From Bosea vaviloviae (GTDB lineage: Bacteria > Pseudomonadota > Alphaproteobacteria > Rhizobiales > Beijerinckiaceae), in the NCBI RefSeq assembly GCF_001741865.1, contig NZ_CP017147.1, positions 1,355,001 to 1,419,000 of the forward strand: a DNA stretch of 64,000 nt, given 5' to 3'. A program made the translations under genes and the position numbers. The notes below the pieces were generated by a model. That model was not told the origin of the DNA. It was given only the letters and a program-made list of their open reading frames with translations, and searched no databases. Of the stretch, positions 10,068-18,627 are shown piece after piece (position 1 is the first letter of the stretch; each line of letters starts with the position of its first letter).

Positions 10068-10883
10068 ATGGGCAAAGTCATCGTGGTCACATCCGGCAAA
10101 GGCGGCGTTGGCAAAACGACGTCCTCCGCGGCGCTGGGGGCTGCTCTTGCAAAGAGCGGCGACAAGGTCGTGGTCGTGGATTTCGATGTCGGCCTGCGCA
10201 ATCTCGATCTCGTCATGGGCGCCGAAAGAAGGGTGGTCTATGACCTCGTCAACGTGATCCAGGGCGAAGCCAAGCTGACGCAGGCGCTCATCCGCGACAA
10301 GCGGGTCGAGACGCTTTACCTGCTGCCGGCCTCCCAGACGCGCGACAAGGACAATCTCACGCCTGAGGGCGTCGAGAAGGTCGTCAATGCCCTGAAGAGC
10401 GTCTTCGATTGGGTCATCTGCGACAGCCCGGCCGGTATCGAGCGCGGCGCGACGCTGGCCATGCGCCATGCCGACGTGGCCATCGTCGTGACCAATCCGG
10501 AGGTCTCCTCGGTGCGCGATTCCGACCGCATCATCGGCCTGCTCGATTCCAAGACGCTCAAGGCCGAGAACGGCGAGCATATGGAGAAGCATCTCCTGCT
10601 CACCCGCTACGACTCGGCCCGCGCCGAACGTGGCGACATGCTGAAGGTGGACGACGTCCTCGAAATCCTGTCGATCCCGCTGCTCGGCATCATCCCGGAA
10701 AGCATGGATGTGCTGCGCGCATCCAATCTCGGCTCTCCCGTCACCCTGGCCGATGATCGCAGCGCGCCGTCGATCGCCTATTTCGAGGCGGCGCGCCGGC
10801 TCAAGGGTGAAAACCTGCCGATCATGATTCCGGGCGAAAAGCGCGGCTTCTTCGGCAAGATCTTCGGAAGGAAAGCGGCATGA
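10068..10883 (+). CDS. minD: Septum site-determining ATPase MinD
   Basis: A 271-residue ParA/MinD ATPase that binds the membrane in its ATP form and recruits MinC. The deviant Walker A is GKGGVGKT (10-17) and a Walker B-like VVVDFDVGLRNLDLVMG lies near 36-52. The C-terminal amphipathic membrane-targeting helix is GFFGKIFGRKAA. The ATG at 10068 is supported by the purine-rich AGGAGAGG ribosome site. Its stop overlaps the minE start (ATGA), so the two are translationally coupled, as is common in proteobacterial min operons. Confidence 0.97.
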   Translation: MGKVIVVTSGKGGVGKTTSSAALGAALAKSGDKVVVVDFDVGLRNLDLVMGAERRVVYDLVNVIQGEAKLTQALIRDKRVETLYLLPASQTRDKDNLTPEGVEKVVNALKSVFDWVICDSPAGIERGATLAMRHADVAIVVTNPEVSSVRDSDRIIGLLDSKTLKAENGEHMEKHLLLTRYDSARAERGDMLKVDDVLEILSIPLLGIIPESMDVLRASNLGSPVTLADDRSAPSIAYFEAARRLKGENLPIMIPGEKRGFFGKIFGRKAA

Positions 10884-11143
10884 ATTTGCGTCGCCTGTTC
10901 TCCCGCACCCAGTCGGCCCCGGCCGCCCGCGAGCGATTGAAGGTTCTCCTCGCCCATGAGCGCGCGGCGGTTGGTGATTCCGACCTGGTGTCCAAGCTGC
11001 GGGACGAAATCCTGCGCGCCATCTCGATGCACATGCAGATCGATCACGACAAGGTCACCGTGAAGATGGAGCGCGGTGCGCAATATTCGACGCTCGCCGT
11101 CGATGTCGAGATCCCGTTCGACGCGGCCAAGAAGGCGGCCTGA
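10880..11143 (+). CDS. minE: Cell division topological specificity factor MinE
   Basis: An 87-residue MinE that stimulates the MinD ATPase and drives the oscillation that keeps MinC from mid-cell. The N-terminal membrane-binding segment is MNLRRLFSRT. The MinD-contact region ARERLKVLLAHERA (about 18-31) is well conserved, and the C-terminal dimerisation domain ends VDVEIPFDAAKKAA. It overlaps minD by 4 bp. The stop codon lies inside a short hairpin, GCGGCC-TGAC-GGCCGC followed by TTTCCC (11135-11153), which may aid termination. Confidence 0.95.
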   Translation: MNLRRLFSRTQSAPAARERLKVLLAHERAAVGDSDLVSKLRDEILRAISMHMQIDHDKVTVKMERGAQYSTLAVDVEIPFDAAKKAA

Positions 11144-11189
11144 CGGCCGCTTTCCCCCGCGGTATGAAAACCGGGATAGGGGACCTCCT

Positions 11190-11231
11190 CGCCTCGCAGT
11201 TCGGGAATAGCCCCCCGGCAGCTGCGAGGCG
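11190..11231. terminator. Hairpin between convergent minE and ABC permease gene
   Basis: Perfect 10-bp inverted repeat CGCCTCGCAG / CTGCGAGGCG with a 22-nt loop, followed on the plus strand by TTTGG. It lies between two converging operons and could serve as a bidirectional terminator; no long T-tract is present. Confidence 0.5.
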
Positions 11232-11305
11232 TTTGGACTCTGGCGAAGCCTAAACGGTAAGGGCCGCCCTCAGCCGTACCAAATCGTCGACCAGACGATC
11301 GACCC

Positions 11306-12160
11306 TCATTGCAGCTTCTGGTTCAGGGCATCGCGCAGGCCGTCGCCGAGGATGTTGAAGCAGAGGACGACGACGAAAATGGCGAGGCCCGGAAACAGGG
11401 TCAGGTGATCGGCGACACCGAGGTAGCTGCGCCCATCCGCCAGCATGGCGCCCCATTCGGAGCTTGGCGGTTGCGCCCCCAGCCCAATGAAGGACAGCGC
11501 CGCACCGACGAGGATCGCCGAGCCGATGCGCAGGCTCATATAGACGATCACGGCCGGCAGGGCTCCGGGCAGGATATGGTGAAGGATCAGCCTGAACCTG
11601 GACACGCCGATGCTGCGGGCCGCCTGAACATACTGGGTCTGCTTCAGCACCAAGGTGCTGCCGCGGACGAGCCGGGCGAAAACCGGCACGCTGAACACGG
11701 CCACCGCCCAGATGACATTCCCCACTCCTGGCCCCAGCAGCGCCACCACGGCGATGGCCAGCAGGAGACCGGGAAAGGCGAACAGCACGTCGCATAGCCG
11801 CATCAGCAAAGCGTCGACCCAGCCGCCGCTCCAACCGCTGACAAGCCCCATGATCGTGCCGATGAAGCCGCCGGCAAAGGCCGAGATCAAGCCCACCGCC
11901 AGTGAGACACGGCCTCCCCAGATGATCCGGCTGAGGATGTCGCGGCCATAGGAGTCGGTTCCGGCAAGATGGGCCCAGGTCGGGGCTTGCAGGAGCGCAT
12001 CGTAGTCGGCGGTCGCCGGATCGTAAGGCGCGATATACGGCGCGAACGCCGCTGCAAAGACGATGAGAGCAATGATGGCGGCGGCCAGAAGCGCTGTGTG
12101 CCTGCGGCGAAAACGCCGCCAGAATTCCCGAGCAGGCGAGCGGATGGCGGGCGCTGTCAT
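11306..12160 (-). CDS. Peptide-type ABC importer permease, DppC-like
   Basis: A 284-residue inner-membrane permease of the DppC/OppC class. An N-terminal helix (about 22-44, TALLAAAIIALIVFAAAFAPYI) is followed by the class motif GTDSYGRDILSRIIWGGR, and the ATPase-contact loop reads YVQAARSIGVSRFRLILHHI. The C-terminus is the typical [20 protein letters not shown] 12160 overlaps the stop of the DppB-like gene (ATGA). It is the last gene of a four-gene minus-strand operon: binding protein, fused ATPase, two permeases. The substrate is unknown; this family takes di- and oligopeptides, opines, nickel chelates and some glycosides. Confidence 0.9.
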   Translation of the reverse strand: MTAPAIRSPAREFWRRFRRRHTALLAAAIIALIVFAAAFAPYIAPYDPATADYDALLQAPTWAHLAGTDSYGRDILSRIIWGGRVSLAVGLISAFAGGFIGTIMGLVSGWSGGWVDALLMRLCDVLFAFPGLLLAIAVVALLGPGVGNVIWAVAVFSVPVFARLVRGSTLVLKQTQYVQAARSIGVSRFRLILHHILPGALPAVIVYMSLRIGSAILVGAALSFIGLGAQPPSSEWGAMLADGRSYLGVADHLTLFPGLAIFVVVLCFNILGDGLRDALNQKLQ

Positions 12161-13080
12161 GATCGCAACCGGATCGCAGGGTTCAGCACGCCGTAGAGGA
12201 GGTCGACCACGAGGTTTATCAGCACGAACTCGGCGGACAGGAGCAGGATCAGCGCCTGGATCACGGGGTAGTCGCGGAAGGAGATGCTGTCGACGAGCAG
12301 ACGGCCCAGGCCCGGCCAGGCGAACACCGTCTCGACCACGATCGCGCCGCCCAGCAGCGTCCCGAATTCCAGCCCCGTCAGGGTCACGACCGGGATCAAG
12401 GCGTTGCGCGCCGCGTGGCGCCAGATCACGCGGCGTTCGGTCAGGCCCTTGCTGCGCGCCGTGCGGACAAAATCTTCGCCGGCGACATCGACGAAGGCCG
12501 AGCGCGTGAAGCGGGCAAGCACCGCAGCCACTCCGACGCCGAGCGTGAAGGAGGGCATGAGCAGCGAACGCCATCCGTCATAGCCACCGGTCGGCAGCCA
12601 GCCGAGGTGCACTGAAAACAGATCGATCAGCAGCAGCCCGAGCCAAAAGCCGGGAAAGGACAGGCCGCCGATCGCCACCAGCATGGCCGCCTGGTCCTGC
12701 CATCGCCCGCGTTTGACCCCGGCCCAGACGCCGAGCAGGCCTCCCGTCAGGGTTGCCCACCCCATCGCTGCCAGAGTGAGCCACAGGGTCGGCAGGAAGC
12801 GCGCCCCGATAACCGCGATCACCGGCTCATGCGTGCGGCTCGAGATGCCGAAATCGCCGTGAAGGGTCGCTCCGGCGTAACGCAGGTACTGCTGCCAGAT
12901 CGGCCGGTCGAGCCCGAGCGCTTCGCGCGCGGATGCCACCTCCTGTTCCGTCGCATCCGCGCCGGCCACCAGCCGCGCCGGATCGCCCGGCAGCAGCCTG
13001 ACGAAGCCGAATACGAACAGCGACACGGCAAACAGCACCGGCACCGCGCCGATGAGCCGCTTCAGGAAGAAGACGGGCAT
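12157..13080 (-). CDS. Peptide-type ABC importer permease, DppB-like
   Basis: A 307-residue permease of the DppB/OppB class. It begins with the class-typical helix FFLKRLIGAVPVLFAVSLFV and the periplasmic loop with LLPGDPARLVAG; the ATPase-contact loop is EDFVRTARSKGLTERRVIWR and the C-terminal motif is LLYGVLNPAIRLRS. It pairs with the DppC-like permease, which overlaps its 3' end by 4 bp, and follows the fused ATPase gene after a 63-bp gap. No substrate can be named from the sequence. Confidence 0.9.
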   Translation of the reverse strand: MPVFFLKRLIGAVPVLFAVSLFVFGFVRLLPGDPARLVAGADATEQEVASAREALGLDRPIWQQYLRYAGATLHGDFGISSRTHEPVIAVIGARFLPTLWLTLAAMGWATLTGGLLGVWAGVKRGRWQDQAAMLVAIGGLSFPGFWLGLLLIDLFSVHLGWLPTGGYDGWRSLLMPSFTLGVGVAAVLARFTRSAFVDVAGEDFVRTARSKGLTERRVIWRHAARNALIPVVTLTGLEFGTLLGGAIVVETVFAWPGLGRLLVDSISFRDYPVIQALILLLSAEFVLINLVVDLLYGVLNPAIRLRS

Positions 13081-13143
13081 CGGCTCTCACTCTTCGCAAG
13101 GACGTTCAGCTGGGCGTTCAGCACAGCGCGCATCGCATTGTCC

Positions 13144-14970
13144 TCAATAGAGACCTCCCACGCGGTGCCGGGCGACATAATGCTCGGGCCCGACCTGAAC
13201 CAGCGGGGCCACCTCCGGCACGTCGTCCAATGCCCGCAGCGGGCTTGGCACTTCGCTGTCGTCGATCGCGACCTCCTCGCGATGACGCGAGGGATCGGGA
13301 ACCGGCACGGCGTTGAGCAAGCGACGCGTATAGGCGTGCTGTGGCGAGGCGAGCACCGCCTGACGTGGTCCGATTTCGACGATCTGCCCGAGATACATCA
13401 CCGCGACACGGTGGCTTATCCGCTCGACCACCGCCATGTCGTGGGAGATGAACAGGCAGGCGAGGCCGAGCTTTCGCTGCAAATCCATCAACAGGTTGAC
13501 GATCTGCGCGCGGATCGACACGTCGAGCGCCGCGACCGCCTCGTCGGCGATGATCAATCGCGGCTCCGAGGCCAGCGCACGCGCGATCCCGACGCGCTGG
13601 CACTGGCCGCCGGAGAGCTCGTGAGGATAGCGCGAGACGAAGGCGCGCGGGAGGCCGACGAGTTCGAGCAGCTCCTCGACCCGGCGGATGACGGCCGTGC
13701 CCTCGAGGAGGCCATGAGTGCGTATCGGCTCCGCCACGGAGAAGCCGACCGTGAGACGCGGATCGAGCGCGCTGAACGGATCCTGGAAGACATATTGGAT
13801 GCCGCGCCGCATCGCGCTGTCTGCAGCGCTGTTGGCGGCCGCGGCGAGAACATCCTGGCCCCGGAACAGGATGCGCCCCGAGGACGGCTCTTCGAGACGC
13901 ACGATGCTGCGCCCGAGCGTGCTCTTGCCGCAGCCGCTCTCGCCGACCAGCGCGAGCGTCTCGCCGGGGCGGATCTCGAGGCTCACCTGCTCGACGGCGT
14001 GGACCCGGGCCCGGACGCGGCCCAACATGCCCCTGATGTCGAAGCGCGTGACGAGATCGCGCACCTCCAGCACCGGCGCTGCGGCTGCCACGGTATCCTG
14101 CGGCCCGGTCGGCGCAGGCGGTTCCGGGAACGGCACCGGCAGGGCCTCGTCATTGAGGCTGCCGAGCACCGGCACGGCGGCGAGCAGGCTGCGCGTATAG
14201 GGGTGGGAAGGCGTGGCGAAGAGCGCGCCGACCTCGCCCTCTTCGAGACGTTCGCCGGCACGCATCACCACGACGCGGTCGGCGAGTTCGGCGACGACGC
14301 CCATGTCATGGGTGATGAAGAGCAGGCCGGTGCCGAGGTCGCGCTGGAGTTCGCGCAGCAGGCGCAGCACCTGCGCCTGAACCGTCACGTCGAGAGCCGT
14401 CGTCGGCTCGTCCGCGATGAGAAGCCGCGGCTGGCTCGCCAGCGCGATGGCGATCATCGCGCGCTGCCGCATGCCGCCCGAAATCTCGAACGGATAGGAG
14501 CGCAACTGCCGGTTTGCATCGGGGATGCGGACACGCTCGAGCAGGCGCTGCGCCTCGGCGAGAGCCGCCGTCCAGTCGAGCTGGCGGTGCTGCACGATGG
14601 CCTCGGCGATCTGGTCGCCGATCCGCATGACCGGGTTGAGCGAACTCATCGGCTGCTGGAACACCATGGCGATCTCGGGGCCGCGCAGCCCCCGCATCGT
14701 CTCCGCATCTTCCTGCGCGAGGTCGCGGACCTTGCCGTCATTATCGCGATAGAGGATGCGGCCCGTATCGATCCGGCCGGGCCCATAGTCGAGAAGCCGG
14801 GTGATCGCCAGCGAGGCGACGGACTTGCCGGAGCCTGACTCACCCACCAGCGCCACGGTCTCGCCCGGCCTGACCGTCAGCCCAAGGCTGCGAACCACGG
14901 TTGTGCGGCCTCTGTCGTCGGGAAAGCTGACAGAGAGATCCTGAACGTCGAGCAGTTCCGGCTCGGCCAT
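13144..14970 (-). CDS. Peptide-type ABC importer ATPase, fused DppD-DppF
   Basis: A 608-residue protein with two complete ABC ATPase domains in one chain, replacing separate DppD and DppF subunits. The first NBD has Walker A GESGSGKS, signature SGGMRQR and Walker [13 protein letters not shown]. The second has [15 protein letters not shown] and [12 protein letters not shown], with Ala replacing the usual Pro after the catalytic Glu, a change I know from other fused members of this family. Each NBD has a C-terminal oligopeptide-type extension. ATG 14970 is chosen; an in-frame GTG at 14982 directly abuts the binding-protein stop and is an alternative. It energises the two downstream permeases. 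Confidence 0.9.
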   Translation of the reverse strand: MAEPELLDVQDLSVSFPDDRGRTTVVRSLGLTVRPGETVALVGESGSGKSVASLAITRLLDYGPGRIDTGRILYRDNDGKVRDLAQEDAETMRGLRGPEIAMVFQQPMSSLNPVMRIGDQIAEAIVQHRQLDWTAALAEAQRLLERVRIPDANRQLRSYPFEISGGMRQRAMIAIALASQPRLLIADEPTTALDVTVQAQVLRLLRELQRDLGTGLLFITHDMGVVAELADRVVVMRAGERLEEGEVGALFATPSHPYTRSLLAAVPVLGSLNDEALPVPFPEPPAPTGPQDTVAAAAPVLEVRDLVTRFDIRGMLGRVRARVHAVEQVSLEIRPGETLALVGESGCGKSTLGRSIVRLEEPSSGRILFRGQDVLAAAANSAADSAMRRGIQYVFQDPFSALDPRLTVGFSVAEPIRTHGLLEGTAVIRRVEELLELVGLPRAFVSRYPHELSGGQCQRVGIARALASEPRLIIADEAVAALDVSIRAQIVNLLMDLQRKLGLACLFISHDMAVVERISHRVAVMYLGQIVEIGPRQAVLASPQHAYTRRLLNAVPVPDPSRHREEVAIDDSEVPSPLRALDDVPEVAPLVQVGPEHYVARHRVGGLY

Positions 14971-14982
14971 GGGGAGCAGCAC

Positions 14983-16527
14983 CTATTTCAGGTCTGCTTC
15001 CTCATAGGTCAGCGCCGTATCGGGCTGCTGGGTGAGACCTGTCAGGCGCTTGTCGCGACCGGCCACCAGCGTGTTGACCGAGAGGAAGATCCAAGGCGCC
15101 TCTTGCCAGACCACTTTCTGGGCTGCGTCATAGGCGGTCTTGCGCTCCGCGGGATCGGCGGTGGACAGCCCCTTCAGAAGCGCTGCATCGACCGCGTCGT
15201 TCTTGAAATAGGCCAGATTATAGAGCGCCGGCGGATAGCTGCGGCTCGACAGCAGCGGCCGCAGCGCCCAGTCGGCGTCACCGGTCGAAGGCGCCCAGCT
15301 GCCGAAGAACATGCGCACCTCGGCTTCCTCCGGGGTCTTGGCGCCCCAGAGCCGCGTGGTCGCGACGCCGGCCTCGAGCGGATTGACCGCGACCTTCACG
15401 CCGACGACGGCGAGCTGCTGCTGCAGGAACTGCGAGGCCCGGTTGTTCAGCGTGTTGCTGAAATTCCAGATCTCGGTCTCGAATCCGTTCGGATAGCCCG
15501 CTTCCGCCAGCAATTGCCTGGCCTTGGCGGGATCATAAGGCCAGACACCCTGCTTGCTGTAGAAGGCGATTCCCGGCGCCACCGGCGCATCCATGGGGAT
15601 GCCGAAGCCGTTATAGACGACCTTGATGAAAGCCGTCTTGTCGATCGCGTAGTTCAGGGCCTGCCTGACGCGCGGATCGTCGAACGGCTTCTTGCGGGTG
15701 TTGAGAGCGACATACTGGATCACGATCGACGGCGTCTTGTCGATGGCGAGGCGCTCGTCGCGCTCGATGAGCTGCACCGTCTCGGGCGGCAGCGGAAACA
15801 CGAACTGCGCTTCGCCCGAACGCAGCAGGGCCAGCCTTGCGCCGCTTTCGGGCACGCTGCGGATCGTGACGCCGTCGAGGCGCGGCAGGCCCTGACGCCA
15901 GTATTGCGGGTTGCGCGCGGCCTTGAGCGTGTCGGGCGTCCAGCTGGTGAAGACAAAGGGACCGGTGCCGACCGGATGGCGCGATAGCTCGGCCCCGTAT
16001 TGCGCGATGGCCTTGGGGCTCAGGATGGAAGCCCCGGTATGGGCGAGATAGTTGAGCAGCACGCCCGATGGCGCCTTCAGGACGAGACGGATGGTGAATT
16101 CATCGACGACCTCGACCTTGTCGACGGCTTCCAGCAGGCTCTGGCGCTTGAGATGGTTGGCCGGGTCGCGCAGCCGGTCGTAGTTCAGCTTGACCGCGGC
16201 GGCATCGAAGGATGTGCCGTCGTGGAATTTGACGTCGCGCCGCAGGTGGACGGTGTACTGGGTCGAGTCGCTGTTGACCTCGCTGCTCTCGGCCAGCACC
16301 GGAACAAGCTTCAGCTCGCGGTCGAAGCCATAGAGCCCCTGGAAGAAAAGCCGGCTGGCCGAGAGCGAGACCGAGTCATTGAGATCGGTCGGGTCGAGGC
16401 CGAGGATGTTGTCGCCGACGCCGACCGTGATCTGCCCGGCCGCAAGCGACGGGCCGGCAAGCCCCAGCGCGGCGACCACGGCCAAAGACCGAAAGGCAGT
16501 GCTGATACGAGCGAACGATATCGGCAT
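14983..16527 (-). CDS. Peptide-type ABC substrate-binding protein (SBP family 5)
   Basis: A 514-residue periplasmic binding protein of solute-binding family 5 (DppA/OppA type). The Sec signal peptide ends near residue 30 (LAVVAALGLAGPSLAAG). Family features are GLYGFDRELKLVPVLAES, YTVHLRRDVKFHDGTSFDAAAV and VRQALNYAIDKTAFI. It is first in a minus-strand operon with fused ATPase and two permeases, so this is a complete importer. The ligand is unknown. The 589 bp upstream hold several repeat elements, and I see no clear promoter among them. Confidence 0.9.
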   Translation of the reverse strand: MPISFARISTAFRSLAVVAALGLAGPSLAAGQITVGVGDNILGLDPTDLNDSVSLSASRLFFQGLYGFDRELKLVPVLAESSEVNSDSTQYTVHLRRDVKFHDGTSFDAAAVKLNYDRLRDPANHLKRQSLLEAVDKVEVVDEFTIRLVLKAPSGVLLNYLAHTGASILSPKAIAQYGAELSRHPVGTGPFVFTSWTPDTLKAARNPQYWRQGLPRLDGVTIRSVPESGARLALLRSGEAQFVFPLPPETVQLIERDERLAIDKTPSIVIQYVALNTRKKPFDDPRVRQALNYAIDKTAFIKVVYNGFGIPMDAPVAPGIAFYSKQGVWPYDPAKARQLLAEAGYPNGFETEIWNFSNTLNNRASQFLQQQLAVVGVKVAVNPLEAGVATTRLWGAKTPEEAEVRMFFGSWAPSTGDADWALRPLLSSRSYPPALYNLAYFKNDAVDAALLKGLSTADPAERKTAYDAAQKVVWQEAPWIFLSVNTLVAGRDKRLTGLTQQPDTALTYEEADLK

Positions 16528-16709
16528 GAGAGCGACTCCAGATCGTTCTTAAAAAAGAACAGCTGTGGGGTTTTACGATTTCGATGCAGCTGAAGTCCAT
16601 GGCGGCACGCGCAAGGGCGCGCTTCCAAATTTCGACATGCCGGAGAAAAATGTTCTTTATGCCGGTCGATGTGCGGGGACCAGACAGCTGGACTCTGATG
16701 ATTTCAACT

Positions 16710-16940
16710 AGGCGCGGGGAACCCTTCTCCCGGATGGGAGAAGGGCAGGGATGAGGGTGTGCGGCTGATTGTTGGGGCGCAACTGCGCCGCAGCGCCTTC
16801 TATTGAGAGGGCACACCCTCATCCGGCCCTCCGGGCCACCTTCCCCCATCCGGGAGAAGGTGAAGAGGCGTCGCGGCTGTGGCGAAAGGCGTGGGGAACC
16901 ATTCTCCTGTAAGGAGAAGGGCAGGGATGAGGTGTCGACC
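16710..16940. repeat. Cluster of three CCCTTCTCC-type palindromic repeats
   Basis: Three related copies: about 16711-16760 with arms CCCTTCTCCC (16722-16731) and GGGAGAAGGG (16736-16745); an inverted copy at about 16813-16865 starting CACCCTCATCCGGCCCTCCG; and a third at 16876-16935. The third matches 20306-20365 with only three differences in 60 bp. Each has a GGGGAACC-type lead, a short hairpin and the tail AGGGCAGGGATGAGG. This is a dispersed family and carries no gene. Confidence 0.85.
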
Positions 16941-16964
16941 CCTTGACCAGTTGCGTGACGACTA

Positions 16965-17046
16965 CCGTCATTGCGAGCGCAGCGAAGCAATCCAGGAGGT
17001 CTCGCTCTACGTCCCCTGGGTTGCTTCGCTGCGCTCGCAATGACGG
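16965..17046. repeat. 26-bp perfect inverted repeat element (CCGTCATTGCGAGCG type)
   Basis: The left arm is 16965-16990 (begins CCGTCATTGCGAGCGCAGCG) and the right arm is its exact complement at 17021-17046. The 30-bp centre has further pairing (CCAGG with CCTGG). I know this type as a dispersed intergenic element in alphaproteobacteria. A decayed copy lies at 59933-60020. Confidence 0.88.
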
Positions 17047-17060
17047 CAAGGTTATCACGC

Positions 17061-17115
17061 TCTGGAGCTTTGATTATGCATCGGTTTGCTCTGAAAGCCG
17101 GGTCCCACTTTTCGG
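17061..17115. repeat. Palindromic intergenic element, copy D (minus orientation)
   Basis: Read on the minus strand it begins CCGAAAAGTGGGACCCGGCT and continues through an ACCGATGCATAATCAAAG tail. The tail parallels CCGATGCAAAATCAAAG in the copy at 40956-41017, so both core and flank are conserved. It ends 2 bp before the M81 peptidase stop codon. Confidence 0.75.
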
Positions 17116-17116
17116 A

Positions 17117-18616
17117 CTAGCCCCAATCCGCCGGCGGAAAGCTTGGGTTGCCGTAGGGATAATAGTCCATCAGCGTAAGATGTTCGTAGGGCAGCGCCTG
17201 GAGATGCACCGTGCCCATGAACGGTTGCGGTGGTTCGACCAGAAGGAGCGTCGGGGCAAAACCGCTGTCGTCGAAGCCCCGGCGGAAATGCACGCGCGAC
17301 TTGATCGCGATCACATCGAATTCATCAGGCTTGAAGCCGAGCTGCCAGAGCTCCGACGGCTCCATGATCTGGACGAGATAGGGGCTCAGCACCACGACAT
17401 TGCCCTTGCCGAAACCGACGCAGATCCATTCATTGCCAGTGCCTCGTGCCGTCGTGGCATGGCTGAGATAGCGTATCGTCCCGGAGATGCGGACGGGCTC
17501 GCCGGCCGATTCATCGAACAGGCCGCCGATCTCCGCGTCGAACGCATCGCCCGGCTTGGCGCCGGCCGCCAGCATCGAACGAATGATGTCGGGCGAGGCG
17601 ATCGTGGCGATCAGGGTCCGTTCGAGCCTGTCAGTGATGATCGCCTGCAGCAGCCAGGTCGCGTAGCCCGAGCGGTCGCTATAATCGGCGAGCACGACGG
17701 GGGCTTTGCCTGATGTCACGGCCTCGCGAGCCAGTGCGACGCCCTGCTTCATCGTGTGGATCTTGACGGTATTGAGCAGCGCCTCGCGCCGCCGCCAGGT
17801 CCATTCCGCCATGTCGCGGATGACGCGGTCGGCAAGGGCCGGGTCGTTATTGGTCAGGACCTGGAGCCCCATCCCGGCATCGGGCACGTCCGACCAGGGA
17901 AAGCCGAAGAACACATTGACGAAGACATCGGGCTCCCGCGCCTCCCAGATCAGCGCCCGCTGGATGAGGTCGGACCAGGGCGAGGCGCCGGTCCACATCA
18001 CGACGGTCGGCGCGATGATCGGAATCCGGACCGTGCGATGCAACGGTTTGAAGCTGCCGCGGATCGCCCTGACCAGCATGCGCGCCGCGCGCTCGCCCTG
18101 CAGGTGCATGTCGTAATGGGGGAAGTATTTGACGGTGAAGGCCATGTCGGCCTGCTGCAGAAACGCCTCGTCCTCATTGCCATGGGGATCGAAGGTCGCG
18201 GAGATGAAGACTTGCCTGCCGACCACCTCGCGGACGCGCCGCGCGATATCGGCTTCGGGGCGCGGCACGCCGCGCACCGCCAATGCTCCGTGAAGCGCCA
18301 GATAGACGCCGTCGAGGCTCTGCTGCGCCTTCAGTTCCGCGATCATGATGCCGAGGAAATGCTCGTAGGCATCCCGGGTGATCCAACCCGATCCCGTGCC
18401 GGTGCGCGGCCAGAGCGGGGAGGTGATGCCGATCAGCTCGACATCGGCATATTCGCGCGCGACCTGTACGAAGCCGCCCATATAGCCCTTCGGATCGGTG
18501 GCGAGCAGCGCCTCGCCGCTCACTGGGGAGCCCGGATAGATGAAATCCTCCCGCGTCGTGTCGTTGGGGAGGAAGGTGACGGTCTCATGGGCGAATTGCA
18601 GGACAGCGATACGCAT
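17117..18616 (-). CDS. M81 family metallopeptidase (MlrC-like)
   Basis: A 499-residue member of the M81/MlrC family, named from a microcystin-degrading peptidase. The N-terminus has the family opening IAVLQFAHETVTFLP (usually HETNTFSP). Likely zinc ligands lie in SATFDPHGN and KYFPHYDMHLQG, and VVLADYSDRSGYATW is at the place of the usual DNPGGG-type motif. There is no signal peptide, so it is cytoplasmic. ATG 18616 leaves 11 bp to the binding-protein gene upstream. Cotranscription with that gene suggests it hydrolyses an imported amide or peptide; the substrate is unknown. Confidence 0.85.
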   Translation of the reverse strand: MRIAVLQFAHETVTFLPNDTTREDFIYPGSPVSGEALLATDPKGYMGGFVQVAREYADVELIGITSPLWPRTGTGSGWITRDAYEHFLGIMIAELKAQQSLDGVYLALHGALAVRGVPRPEADIARRVREVVGRQVFISATFDPHGNEDEAFLQQADMAFTVKYFPHYDMHLQGERAARMLVRAIRGSFKPLHRTVRIPIIAPTVVMWTGASPWSDLIQRALIWEAREPDVFVNVFFGFPWSDVPDAGMGLQVLTNNDPALADRVIRDMAEWTWRRREALLNTVKIHTMKQGVALAREAVTSGKAPVVLADYSDRSGYATWLLQAIITDRLERTLIATIASPDIIRSMLAAGAKPGDAFDAEIGGLFDESAGEPVRISGTIRYLSHATTARGTGNEWICVGFGKGNVVVLSPYLVQIMEPSELWQLGFKPDEFDVIAIKSRVHFRRGFDDSGFAPTLLLVEPPQPFMGTVHLQALPYEHLTLMDYYPYGNPSFPPADWG

Positions 18617-18627
18617 AGGGAGCTGCC

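Larger units (their letters stand above)
16528..17116. other. Repeat-rich intergenic region
   Basis: Nearly 600 bp without a credible gene. It contains a cluster of CCTTCTCC-type palindromes (16710-16940), a 26-bp perfect inverted repeat element (16965-17046) and a copy of the AAGTGGGACCCGG palindrome (17061-17115). It lies between the start of one binding-protein operon and the 3' end of the M81 peptidase gene. Predicted short frames here are products of the repeats. Confidence 0.7.
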
